From positions 1-53,608 of the forward strand of contig JAAWNY010000016.1 in assembly GCA_022799175.1 (NCBI GenBank): a stretch of 53,608 nt of DNA, read 5' to 3'. Under the pieces are notes generated by a model. It saw only the letters and a program-made list of their open reading frames with translations, ran no database searches and was not told the DNA's origin. Every line of letters starts with the position of its first letter. Position 1 is the stretch's first letter. The DNA is from Lachnospiraceae bacterium. GTDB lineage: Bacteria > Bacillota > Clostridia > Lachnospirales > Lachnospiraceae. Below are positions 8,601 to 15,412 of the stretch, piece after piece. The position numbers and the translations under genes were made by a program.

Positions 8601-8689
8601 CGTCTACCGTTTTGGCGCTTTTGATGCTGCCGGGATACTATCTGCTGATGAGCGGGCGAAAAAGAAAGAAGGAGCCGAATTACGATTGA
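5648..8689 (+). CDS. RND-family efflux pump permease (AcrB-like)
   Basis: A 1013-residue pump with the duplicated RND layout: TM1, large loop, TM2-6, then TM7, second large loop, TM8-12. The start is ATG 5648 (MGLTKSVLKRPVTTVLVVL) with TAGGAGGA just upstream; an earlier in-frame ATG at 5510 lies inside the adaptor gene. In TM4 the motif reads VDNSIVVLE (D397, N398), and in TM10 VNNGIL (N914). In E. coli AcrB these positions hold the proton-relay Asp-Asp and Lys, so only the first Asp is kept. I recall this VDNS/VNN pairing from a sizeable RND subfamily, so coupling may differ from AcrB. It should export small hydrophobic compounds with the adaptor and TolC-like partners. Confidence 0.92.
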   Translation: MGLTKSVLKRPVTTVLVVLCLIVFGLQSVLSAKMELMPTMDMPMLIIATIYPGASPEDVNDLVTTEIEDTIGSLSGVDTIQSMSMENMSMVIIQYDYGKDIDDAYDDLKKKMDVLEAKLPDDCEAPVVVELNLDDMASVSLSVNHKTEPNLYNYVDNKVVPELEKITTVTDVDVSGGQEEYIKIELIPEKLQQYHLNMSSISQAIGSANFTYPAGDTIVGGQQLSVSAGIEYDTMELLKKIPISLGNGNVIYLEDVANVRNALKDASGVARYDGRDTISIGVKKQQSATAMEVSKEVNKVIKALQAKDENLEIVVVNDTSDSIQSSFKSVMQTMVMAVLVSMVIIFLFFGEIRASLIVGTSIPISILAALILMQAMGFTLNVITLSSLVLGVGMMVDNSIVVLESCFRSTKGKGIVGYREAALEGSNIVLQSIIGGTATTCVVFLPLALLEGMTGQMFKPLGFTIIFCLVASLVSAMTIVPLCYCVFRPQEKDSSPVGWLLVKMQDGYRGMMRVILPKKITVVVLSVVMLGISIWMATQLRMELMVADDTGTISINIDTRPGLKVEETDKILRKVEAVIAEDPDLESYMLTSGGSGMSMGGGGASLTAYLLDERKRETDQVVKEWKPLLNQIAGANITVTASSSMSMMSSANGVEYILQSTQYDELKEVSDQIVNELLGYSEVTKVHSTLENAAPVVRLDIDAVKANAENITPMQIASSVSNMLGGVEATTLEVNGDDISVKVEYPEDEYDTIDKLKGIVLTNNAGASVALTDVADIGFKDSPATIIRSDRQYQVTITGDLQTDDPRLIDEMEDRFYDEVVAKHMSPTLSRAVNSMDEAMAREFGNLFGAIGTAVFLVFVVMAAQFESPKFSIMVMTTIPFALIGSFGLLYLTDVPISMASLLGFLMLSGTVVNNGILYVDTVNQYRQEMDLHTALIEAGATRLRPILMTTLTTIVAMIPMAMAYGDSGESMQGLALVDVGGLIASTVLALLMLPGYYLLMSGRKRKKEPNYD

Positions 8690-8754
8690 GTTCGAGGGAT
8701 TGGAGAGAAGGAGAGCTATAGGGCCACAGTTGGTGTTTGGGTGAAGGGAAAGGA

Positions 8755-9936
8755 ATGGAAACGGGAATGAAAATCGGAAGATGTTTGATTGCATGTGGCG
8801 TGGCTTTGGTGACGGCGGGGACTGTGCCGTTGGAGGTTTATGCGTCGAGTCCGGAATTTGCCCGCTCGGAAAAAGAGTGGGCAAGACTGCAGGACGATGT
8901 GCTGGAGTACGATGAGATTGAAGCGTTGATTGCGGAGTATAATGCTACCGTGCAGACGAATCAGTTGGATTTGAATGAATTTAAGAAAAAATATGGCAAT
9001 ACGAAGGATGATATATCGGCTAAATATCGGGATATGGCGGAGGAGATTTATGCTAGTGTAGAGTATCCGGATGCGGACGATCCTACTTATGGTTATGTGG
9101 TGGCGTCTGTAGTGATGGCAGAGGTGCAGGCAAAGAACTTGATGCAGCAGGCAGATGACAATTTAGAAGACAGTGAGATTATTTACTTGAATTATAAGCA
9201 GGCGGAAAAGACATTGGTAACGGTGGCTCAGAGCAATATGGTGAGCTACGCCAGAAGTCAGCTTCAATTGAAGCAAGCGGAACTGGCGCTCAAGCAGGCG
9301 GAATTGGCGATGACAACAGCTAACATTCGTCGGGATAATGGTCTTGCCACTCAGGTTGATGTGTTAAATGCTCAGGAGGCGCTGATGACAGCTAACCGCA
9401 ATATCGAATCTGCCCGTTCGGGGGTTGAGAATGTACGGCAAAAACTTTTAGTGATGCTAGGGTGGAAATACGATGCCAAGCCAGAGATTCGTGCCGTTCC
9501 GAAAGCAGATATAAACCGGATTGCCGGAATGAATCCTCAGGTGGACAAGGAACAAGCGGTGGAAAACAGTTATACCCGAAAGGTGAATCAGAAAAAATTA
9601 AAAAATGCTACTGCAAATAATACGATAGAAAGTCTGGAGAAGACATTGGCCGACAATGAACAGAAGATAGGTTCGTCGCTGGTGACCAATTATCAGAATG
9701 TGTTGGCAGCAAAGCTGGCTTATGATCAGGCAGCGGCAGAGATGGATCTGGAAAACCGGAATTTGCGGTCGTTGGAGGTGAACTTTCAGCAAGGCAATGT
9801 CAGTCGTGCAGAGCTTGAAAATCAGCAATATGTGGTTCAGGATAAAGAGCTGGCATTACAGATTGCGGATCTGAATTTGTTTCAGTCAATGGAGACATAT
9901 GACTGGGCGGTCAATGGGTTGGCGGGTACTTCATAG
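8755..9936 (+). CDS. TolC-family protein, first of two tandem copies
   Basis: A 393-residue protein with a signal peptide (about residues 5-28, ending VYASSP) and long amphipathic helices typical of the TolC family: residues about 30-150 and 160-240 (QLKQAELALKQAELAM, ATQVDVLNAQEALM), repeated again near 300-390. ATG 8755 is chosen because GAAGGG sits 6 bases upstream; a TTG at 8737 has no site. It shares the N-terminal motif LEYDEIEALIAEYN with the next gene, so the two arose by duplication. E. coli TolC forms an outer-membrane channel, but nothing else here suggests an outer membrane. The protein may form a helical tunnel across the wall. That role is inference. Confidence 0.82.
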   Translation: METGMKIGRCLIACGVALVTAGTVPLEVYASSPEFARSEKEWARLQDDVLEYDEIEALIAEYNATVQTNQLDLNEFKKKYGNTKDDISAKYRDMAEEIYASVEYPDADDPTYGYVVASVVMAEVQAKNLMQQADDNLEDSEIIYLNYKQAEKTLVTVAQSNMVSYARSQLQLKQAELALKQAELAMTTANIRRDNGLATQVDVLNAQEALMTANRNIESARSGVENVRQKLLVMLGWKYDAKPEIRAVPKADINRIAGMNPQVDKEQAVENSYTRKVNQKKLKNATANNTIESLEKTLADNEQKIGSSLVTNYQNVLAAKLAYDQAAAEMDLENRNLRSLEVNFQQGNVSRAELENQQYVVQDKELALQIADLNLFQSMETYDWAVNGLAGTS

Positions 9937-10003
9937 GAAAAGGAAGCCCTCAATGCTTTTGGTATTTGTGTTATTATGAAATGGACAGGAAATGGAGGCA
10001 AAG

Positions 10004-11233
10004 ATGAAAATATTAGCACGGAATCGAGAGGAAAAGTCATCGAAAATGCCAGGGAAAATTCTGGCGCTGATTCTTTCCGCCACGATGTTTATAACTCCAA
10101 GATTTTCAGTATTTGCGGCGCCTACCGGTCCGGGGGCATCGCCGGAGACCGAGCGCTATGATGCGGCGACACTGGCGAGATTGCAGGACAACCGGATTGA
10201 GTATGATGAGATTCCGGATCTTGTGCATGAGTACAATCCTGATATTTCTAAAGCATGGAACACTTATAAGAACAGCAGGGAAGATTTTGCCAAAGTAGTG
10301 ACAGAAATGGAAAGTCAGCAGCAGGTGGTGAAAGATTTGGCAGATCAATACGTCTCTCTGGGGCAACTTACCGGAAGCCAACTTTTAGTTTCTACGGGTC
10401 GTCAGCTAGATAAAGGTTATAAAGGAATGATCCAGGGAATGCGGGACACTTACAATAAATGGGAGACTAACCGACAGAACACTAGCGCCATTCGCAGGGC
10501 AGAGCGGCAAGTGATTGCCGGCACTCAGAGCGCAATGATTGGCTACGAAACCATGCGACAGAATATTGCTACTCTGCAGACAATGGTACAGCTTTATGAG
10601 AAACAAGCGGATATGATGGGACGAATGATGTCTTTGGGTATGGCTACCGGAACGGATTTGGCCAGTGCCAACAGTAGCCTTTTGGCCGCCCGCTCCCAGT
10701 TGATGTCGCTGGAAAATCAACAGGAGAGCGTGAGAAGAACATTCTGTATGTTGCTGGGTTATGACCCAGAAACCCAGCCAGAGATCTGCCCGATTCCGGA
10801 GTTTGATATGTCTCGTCTGGAAGGGATGAATTTGGAGGAAGATACGAGAAAAGCGATTGGTAACAACTACACACTGATATCCCAGCGAACCTCTGCAAAG
10901 GGCAATACGAACGATCAGGTTGCGGCGCGCAGCCGGATGATTGAGGAAGGGGATCAGAAGCTGATCATCGAGATGCAGCGTCTGTATCAGGAGGTGCAGG
11001 ACAAACAGGCGGCTTATCAGGCAGCACAGACCGGGTTCGCGGCGGCGGAATTAAACCAGGAAGCTTCCGAAAGACAGTACCAGTTGGGGTTGCTGTCAGA
11101 AGCTCAGTATATAGGAGCGCAGCTTGCCTATTATCAGAAGAAAGCAGCGAAGGAATCAGCGAACTTAAATCTTTTGCAGGCAATGGAGAACTATGATTGG
11201 GGAGTATTGGGATTCGCAGTGGTGAGCGATTAA
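10004..11233 (+). CDS. TolC-family protein, second tandem copy
   Basis: A 409-residue paralogue of the preceding gene. It has a signal peptide ending near FSVFAAP (about residue 38), then the motif IEYDEIPDLVHEYNPDI and two long helical stretches (about 75-245 and 290-400) with the TolC-type segment GMATGTDLASANSSLLAARSQ. ATG 10004 follows GGAGG by 5 bases; an ATG at 9992 lies before that site and is less likely. It is 67 bases from the first copy and probably in the same transcript. Its 3' end overlaps the 3' end of the convergent spoIIR gene by 4 bases and no terminator is visible between them. Confidence 0.82.
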   Translation: MKILARNREEKSSKMPGKILALILSATMFITPRFSVFAAPTGPGASPETERYDAATLARLQDNRIEYDEIPDLVHEYNPDISKAWNTYKNSREDFAKVVTEMESQQQVVKDLADQYVSLGQLTGSQLLVSTGRQLDKGYKGMIQGMRDTYNKWETNRQNTSAIRRAERQVIAGTQSAMIGYETMRQNIATLQTMVQLYEKQADMMGRMMSLGMATGTDLASANSSLLAARSQLMSLENQQESVRRTFCMLLGYDPETQPEICPIPEFDMSRLEGMNLEEDTRKAIGNNYTLISQRTSAKGNTNDQVAARSRMIEEGDQKLIIEMQRLYQEVQDKQAAYQAAQTGFAAAELNQEASERQYQLGLLSEAQYIGAQLAYYQKKAAKESANLNLLQAMENYDWGVLGFAVVSD

Positions 11234-12021
11234 GGCCGGGAAGGTAAATTTTCATTTTGATATTTTTGTTCGACAGTCTCTACAGAGAGATTTTCTGTTG
11301 AGGTAAGCCAAGGAAACATAAAAAGCCGGATCTGGATATCAGGGCGACGATCTTGCAAGGCAAGAAAGTCTTTGGTTTCCAGTTCGGTTTCCAGTTTCTG
11401 ACAACTTTCTGCTGGTGCTGCCACACAAGCAGCATCCACAAAACAGAACTGTGGATAAAGTACACACCACCAGTTGTGTCCCTCCCCTTTTCCCAGTGTA
11501 ATCCGTGCGGCATCGTAGTAGCCGCAGGGGAAGACAAAGCGATCGTAGACGCGGGTAGGGAAGTAACAATTGGTCAACTGCAGACTGGCCTGATAATCAA
11601 ATCCCTGTTTTTGCAGATAGCGATTGGCCAGATCTTCGATTTCTTCTTTTTTTTCCAGCAGGCAGGCAATGGTATCTTCCTTATCTGCATAAATGGACAA
11701 ATGATCTTTCAAATAATCAAGAATTAAGCTTCTAATTTCCAGTTTCACCTGCTGATCTTCTGTGCTGTCGCTTTCTGCCAGGACATGAAACCGCAACACA
11801 GAAGGAGCCAACCTTTCTGCCAAAGCTTCTCGCTTCTCTTGAACCCATCCTTGTGAAAGTAGCAAAGCCAATAAAAAACAAGCCAATGAAATCACAAAGC
11901 ATCCCTGACCAGAAATATGTTCCGGAAACAGTGAATCATTATCTGTCAGAGTATGTTTCTGATGAGAAATGACAGCTAGAAAAGATTTACGGAATCGATG
12001 GATGCTATGGATAGATTTCAT
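11230..12021 (-). CDS. spoIIR: Stage II sporulation protein R
   Basis: A 263-residue protein with an N-terminal membrane segment (about residues 40-60, CFVISLACFLLALLLSQGW) followed by the conserved SpoIIR domain: LRFHVLAESDSTEDQQVKL, CYFPTRVYDRFVFPCGYYDA, then GKGEGHNWWCVLYPQFCFVD. In B. subtilis SpoIIR is made in the forespore and triggers SpoIIGA to process pro-sigma-E in the mother cell. Its presence marks the host as a sporeformer. Family members are about 220-260 residues, so this is full length with a somewhat long cytoplasmic N-terminus. AGGAGA precedes the ATG. A sigma-F promoter would be expected upstream but I could not place one convincingly. Confidence 0.92.
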   Translation of the reverse strand: MKSIHSIHRFRKSFLAVISHQKHTLTDNDSLFPEHISGQGCFVISLACFLLALLLSQGWVQEKREALAERLAPSVLRFHVLAESDSTEDQQVKLEIRSLILDYLKDHLSIYADKEDTIACLLEKKEEIEDLANRYLQKQGFDYQASLQLTNCYFPTRVYDRFVFPCGYYDAARITLGKGEGHNWWCVLYPQFCFVDAACVAAPAESCQKLETELETKDFLALQDRRPDIQIRLFMFPWLTSTENLSVETVEQKYQNENLPSRP

Positions 12022-12096
12022 GTTTTTGTTCTCCTAAATTTATGTTTTTTCCCAAAAATACAAATTTTCAGTTCCACTTTGAAGTATTGACAGATA

Positions 12097-12105
12097 TGGT
12101 ATAAT
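12097..12105 (+). promoter_or_regulatory. Extended -10 promoter element upstream of ddl
   Basis: TGGTATAAT at 12097-12105 is a perfect TATAAT with the extended -10 TGn. A TTGAAG near 12079 is a poor -35 at 15 bases. The conspicuous TTGACA at 12087 is only 7 bases from the -10 and cannot be its partner. Confidence 0.5.
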
Positions 12106-12204
12106 TAAACGTAATGATTGAGCAGTGTGGTAATTCATAGAGAAAAACCATTCCTCAATCACTCCCATAAAAACAACATAAACACTCCCAGGAGGATCTT
12201 TCAT

Positions 12205-13272
12205 ATGTCAAAAAAAACCATCGCAGTTCTGTTTGGCGGCCAGTCATCCGAACATATTGTCTCTTGCATGTCTGCTGTCAACGTGATTGATCAGATAGAC
12301 ACTTTACGCTACGATTTATTACTCATCGGTATCACCGAATCCGGACACTGGTTAAAAGCAGACTCTGTCGAGGAGATCCGTTCTGGCGCCTGGAGAGAAA
12401 GTCAGACGGAAGCGATTATCTCTCCTGACGCCACTCAAAAATGCGTGATCTTAACACAAAACGGAGAAAGCCGCAAGATACCCATCGATGTTGCATTGCC
12501 CATTCTTCATGGTCCTTGTGGAGAGGACGGCACCATTCAGGGTCTTTTTGAGATGGCTCATATCCCCTATGTGGGTTGTGGTGTTTTGGCCTCAGCCGTT
12601 TCTATGGATAAGCTGTATACCAAGATGATTGTCAGTACACTGGGAATCCGCCAGGCGGCCTATGTACCTGTCTTAGTATGGAAGTTGCGGAAAGATCCAG
12701 ATTCGGTCCTCCGTCAGATAGAACAAAGCTTCCCTTATCCCGTATTTGTCAAGCCAGCTAACGCCGGTTCTTCCCGAGGAATCACAAAAGCAGAGAACCG
12801 TCAGCAACTGATAGAAGGGCTTGCGGAGGCGGCCAACCATGACAGTAAGATCCTAGTGGAAGAAACCATCACAGGTCATGAGATCGAATGCGCAGTTTTA
12901 GGAGGGGGAGACAAACCAGTACTGTCTTCCGGAGTAGGAGAGATTTTGGCAGCTGCAGAATTCTATGATTTTGACGCCAAATATTTTAATGAGGAATCTC
13001 GTACTGTGATAGATCCGGACCTGCCAAAAGATGCGACTGAGAGAGTAAAGAAGGCCGCTGAGCAGATTTTCAATGCTGTAGATGGTTATGGCCTGGCTCG
13101 GGTGGATTTTTTTGTAAAAGAAGATGGAGAAATCATATTTAATGAGATCAATACAATGCCAGGTTTCACAGCCATCAGTATGTATCCTGTGTTGTGGGAA
13201 GCTAGAGGTCTGTCCAAACGCATTTTGATTGACAGGCTGATTACTCTAGCTTTTGAGCGGAAACTACGATAG
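12205..13272 (+). CDS. ddl: D-alanine--D-alanine ligase
   Basis: A 355-residue ATP-grasp enzyme that makes D-Ala-D-Ala for peptidoglycan. Visible motifs are the N-terminal VLFGGQSSEH, HGPCGEDGTIQG (about 105), PYVGCGVLASAVSMDK, the ATP-grasp core VKPANAGSSRGI, the omega-loop FYDFDAKYF and the metal site EINTMPGFT near the C-terminus. The Tyr in the DAKY loop is typical of D-Ala-D-Ala rather than D-Ala-D-Lac ligases, so no vancomycin resistance is implied. ATG 12205 follows AGGAGG; a TTG at 12118 lies too far upstream. The next gene, murI, supplies D-Glu for the same pathway. Confidence 0.95.
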   Translation: MSKKTIAVLFGGQSSEHIVSCMSAVNVIDQIDTLRYDLLLIGITESGHWLKADSVEEIRSGAWRESQTEAIISPDATQKCVILTQNGESRKIPIDVALPILHGPCGEDGTIQGLFEMAHIPYVGCGVLASAVSMDKLYTKMIVSTLGIRQAAYVPVLVWKLRKDPDSVLRQIEQSFPYPVFVKPANAGSSRGITKAENRQQLIEGLAEAANHDSKILVEETITGHEIECAVLGGGDKPVLSSGVGEILAAAEFYDFDAKYFNEESRTVIDPDLPKDATERVKKAAEQIFNAVDGYGLARVDFFVKEDGEIIFNEINTMPGFTAISMYPVLWEARGLSKRILIDRLITLAFERKLR

Positions 13273-13301
13273 AGAAATATAGAAAAAAGAGGACGAAGGT
13301 A

Positions 13302-14120
13302 ATGGACAGAAATGCACCGGTAGGAGTTTTTGACTCTGGAGTTGGCGGACTGACAGTGGCACGGGAAATCATGCGCCAGATTCCGGACGAGCGGATCATT
13401 TATTTTGGGGATACAGCCAGACTTCCGTACGGAAGTAAATCCAGAGATACCATCATCCGCTATTCCCGCCAGATTATCCGTTTTCTGCGGGTCATGGAAG
13501 TAAAGGCGATTGTGATTGCCTGCAATACTGCCAGCTCTTATGCACTGGAAACCGTCCAGGCAGAATCGGATATTCCGGTAATCGGAGTGATCAATGCCGG
13601 CGCTCGGACAGCAGTTCAGGCCACTCGTAACAGAAAAATCGGAGTGATTGGCACAGAGGGTACGATTGGTAGCGGTATTTATACAGAAGTGATGCGGCAA
13701 ATGCGCTCGGATATCGAAGTGTTTGCCAAACCTTGTCCGTTATTTGTGCCATTGGTAGAGGAAGGGCTGTTGCATGATTCAGTGACAGATGAAATAGCCT
13801 CCCGCTATCTGAATAGTCTGAAAGGAAAATATATCGATACTTTAGTGCTGGGATGTACACACTATCCTTTGTTGCGTTCTACCCTGCGGCGTTTGCTGGG
13901 AGAGGAGGTGACGCTGGTAAATCCGGCTTACGAGACGGCCGTGGAGCTGCGTGGATTATTGCAGAAACAGAATTTGGACCGTGAGCCAGATGCATCTCTG
14001 ACAGGGGAAAAGTATCAGTTCTTTGTCAGCGATCTGGCGGAGAAATTTACCAGCTTTGCTACGGCGATCCTACCGGGAGAGGTGAAGGAGACAAAAAAAA
14101 TTAATATTGAAGAATACTAA
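13302..14120 (+). CDS. murI: Glutamate racemase
   Basis: A 272-residue enzyme converting L-Glu to D-Glu for peptidoglycan. It begins PVGVFDSGVGGLTVAREI, with the first-half catalytic Cys in IACNTAS (about residue 73) and the second in LGCTHYPLL (about 184), the two-cysteine acid/base pair of the family. GDTARLPYGSKS is also conserved. It starts 29 bases after ddl with a GAGGACGAAGG site, so ddl and murI form a cell-wall precursor operon. The 3' end is lysine-rich (KETKKINIEEY). Confidence 0.95.
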   Translation: MDRNAPVGVFDSGVGGLTVAREIMRQIPDERIIYFGDTARLPYGSKSRDTIIRYSRQIIRFLRVMEVKAIVIACNTASSYALETVQAESDIPVIGVINAGARTAVQATRNRKIGVIGTEGTIGSGIYTEVMRQMRSDIEVFAKPCPLFVPLVEEGLLHDSVTDEIASRYLNSLKGKYIDTLVLGCTHYPLLRSTLRRLLGEEVTLVNPAYETAVELRGLLQKQNLDREPDASLTGEKYQFFVSDLAEKFTSFATAILPGEVKETKKINIEEY

Positions 14121-14153
14121 CTGGGAGTGATTTACAGCATAGGGGAAAAGAAT

Positions 14154-14594
14154 ATGACAAGAGATATATTGGTCCGCATCAGTGGCCTGCAGGCGCTGGA
14201 TGGAGAAAGTCATGATGTTGAAATGATTACGACAGGCGACTATTTTTTAAAGAACGGGAAACACTATGTGATTTATGACGAGATCATGGAGGGATTTGAG
14301 GGAAATGTTCATAATACCATCAAAATCACCCCGGAGATGATGGATATCCGTAAACAGGGCATTATTGGAACACATATGGTATTTGAACAGGGGAAAAGGA
14401 ATCAGACGCGATATGCGACTCCTTTAGGGGATATGGTGGTGGAACTTACCACTACCCGTATTCATCTGGACGAACAGGAAGATAGCTTGCGGGTACAAGT
14501 GGATTACTCGCTGGGACTCAACTATCAACATGTATCCGATTGCAGCATTGTCATAGATATTTGTTCCCGAAATAAGGCTCGGTTACAGCTTTGA
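14154..14594 (+). CDS. DUF1934 (YwiB-like) protein
   Basis: A 146-residue protein of the DUF1934 family, which has a small lipocalin-like beta-barrel fold. Recognisable segments are the opening strand ILVRISGLQ, GKHYVIYDEI, NTIKITPEMMDIRKQG and RYATPLGDMVVELTTTRI. Function unknown. ATG 14154 is preceded by AGGGGAAAAG; a GTG at 14127 is a less likely start. It follows murI closely and is probably co-transcribed. A family 2 hairpin 15 bases after the stop would terminate the unit. Confidence 0.85.
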   Translation: MTRDILVRISGLQALDGESHDVEMITTGDYFLKNGKHYVIYDEIMEGFEGNVHNTIKITPEMMDIRKQGIIGTHMVFEQGKRNQTRYATPLGDMVVELTTTRIHLDEQEDSLRVQVDYSLGLNYQHVSDCSIVIDICSRNKARLQL

Positions 14595-14608
14595 AAAGAA
14601 GGCATTGT

Positions 14609-14690
14609 AAAATAAATCCCAGCCATTTCTCTATTCTGTATTCGGACGGTTCCCGTACACAGGATAGAGAAATGGCTGGGATTTATTTTA
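14609..14690. repeat. Family 2 hairpin repeat, copy A (bidirectional terminator)
   Basis: Arms of 31 bases (AAAATAAATCCCAGCCATTT... and its complement ending GGGATTTATTTTA) pair with one mismatch. The apical part TTCGGACGGTTCCCGTAC forms a small inner hairpin (ACGG-TTC-CCGT). The repeat lies between the convergent DUF1934 gene and the minus-strand gene at 14713, and A/T runs on both sides fit termination in both directions. The core is shared with copies at 2217, 30717 and 35375, while the outer arms are not. Confidence 0.85.
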
Positions 14691-14712
14691 TGATACTTTT
14701 TTACCATTTTGA

Positions 14713-15207
14713 TTATTTTCTTTTTTTGCCTTTGCTGGCAGTGTCGTCTTTTTTCTCATCTTTTTCTTTTTTAAAACGACTGAAAAAGCCTTTTTTCTTT
14801 ATCGGTTGTACAACGGAACCACCACGGACACTTTTGATATCAGTTATGTAGATCCCACTGACAACAACTTTTGCTTCTGCCTTTACCGGTAACAGGGCAA
14901 ATACGCGTTCATCCGCCATCAAAGTCATGACTTTGGGACCAACTTTGGCTTTTACCACCGGCACCTTAGCCCACCGCATATATTTGGGAGTCTGCTCATA
15001 AATCATCTTGGGAAGACCGGCATCCCGAATCTTCATTTTCTTTTTATCGATGACCAACATAGATACGGTCTGTTTCGCGGCCTCCAGCATGGCCTGCTGC
15101 TCAACCTGACGCTTTTCCAATTTTCTTCCGAGAAAATACAGAACAGCCAGGACAATCACCGCTATTATTAGGATTACTGTCAATACATGTAGAATCGTTG
15201 TCGCCAT
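14713..15207 (-). CDS. Small membrane-anchored protein of unknown function
   Basis: A 164-residue protein with one N-terminal transmembrane helix (about residues 4-27, LHVLTVILIIAVIVLAVLYFL). A soluble domain follows, with KKMKIRDAGLPKMIYEQTPKY and VGPKVMTLMADERVFALLPVKAEAKVVVSGIYI, then a very basic tail (FFSRFKKEKDEKKDD...KGKKRK). GGAGG precedes the ATG. I do not recognise a named family. The layout suggests a membrane protein whose tail binds nucleic acid or acidic lipid, but that is speculation. It is divergent from rpoB with about 205 bp between them. Confidence 0.75.
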   Translation of the reverse strand: MATTILHVLTVILIIAVIVLAVLYFLGRKLEKRQVEQQAMLEAAKQTVSMLVIDKKKMKIRDAGLPKMIYEQTPKYMRWAKVPVVKAKVGPKVMTLMADERVFALLPVKAEAKVVVSGIYITDIKSVRGGSVVQPIKKKGFFSRFKKEKDEKKDDTASKGKKRK

Positions 15208-15299
15208 GGGGAAATACCTCCGCTATACTCGTTAAGTATCAGGTAAAAACCTGCCCAAACAGTATACCATTATTTTAAGAATTTTGCAAGAAGAAAAAC

Positions 15300-15328
15300 T
15301 TGACACCTTGACAACGTTATGCTATTAT
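15300..15328 (+). promoter_or_regulatory. rpoB promoter
   Basis: TTGACA at 15300-15305, a 17-base spacer, and TATTAT at 15323-15328 preceded by TGC (extended -10). A second TTGACA at 15308 is only 9 bases from the -10 and is not used with it. The leader to rpoB is about 78 bases and contains a small GGGC/GCCC stem near 15355-15370. Confidence 0.7.
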
Positions 15329-15412
15329 GGAATGTGCTCTATTGTGGAATCATGGGCTTTTTGCGCCCTGAAAGCGCCACAAAATCGATAAAAAAACAGG
15401 GGTGAAACGTCA

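Noticed and set aside
12087-12105. TTGACA followed by TATAAT upstream of ddl
   Set aside because: The hexamers are only 7 bases apart and cannot form one promoter; only the extended -10 was kept.
12205-13272. Vancomycin-resistance-type D-Ala-D-Lac ligase
   Set aside because: The omega loop reads FYDFDAKYF and the gene sits beside murI, both typical of the normal D-Ala-D-Ala ligase; no vanH or vanX nearby.
15355-15375. Small GGGC/GCCC stem in the rpoB leader as an attenuator
   Set aside because: Only four base pairs and no alternative structure; too weak to call.
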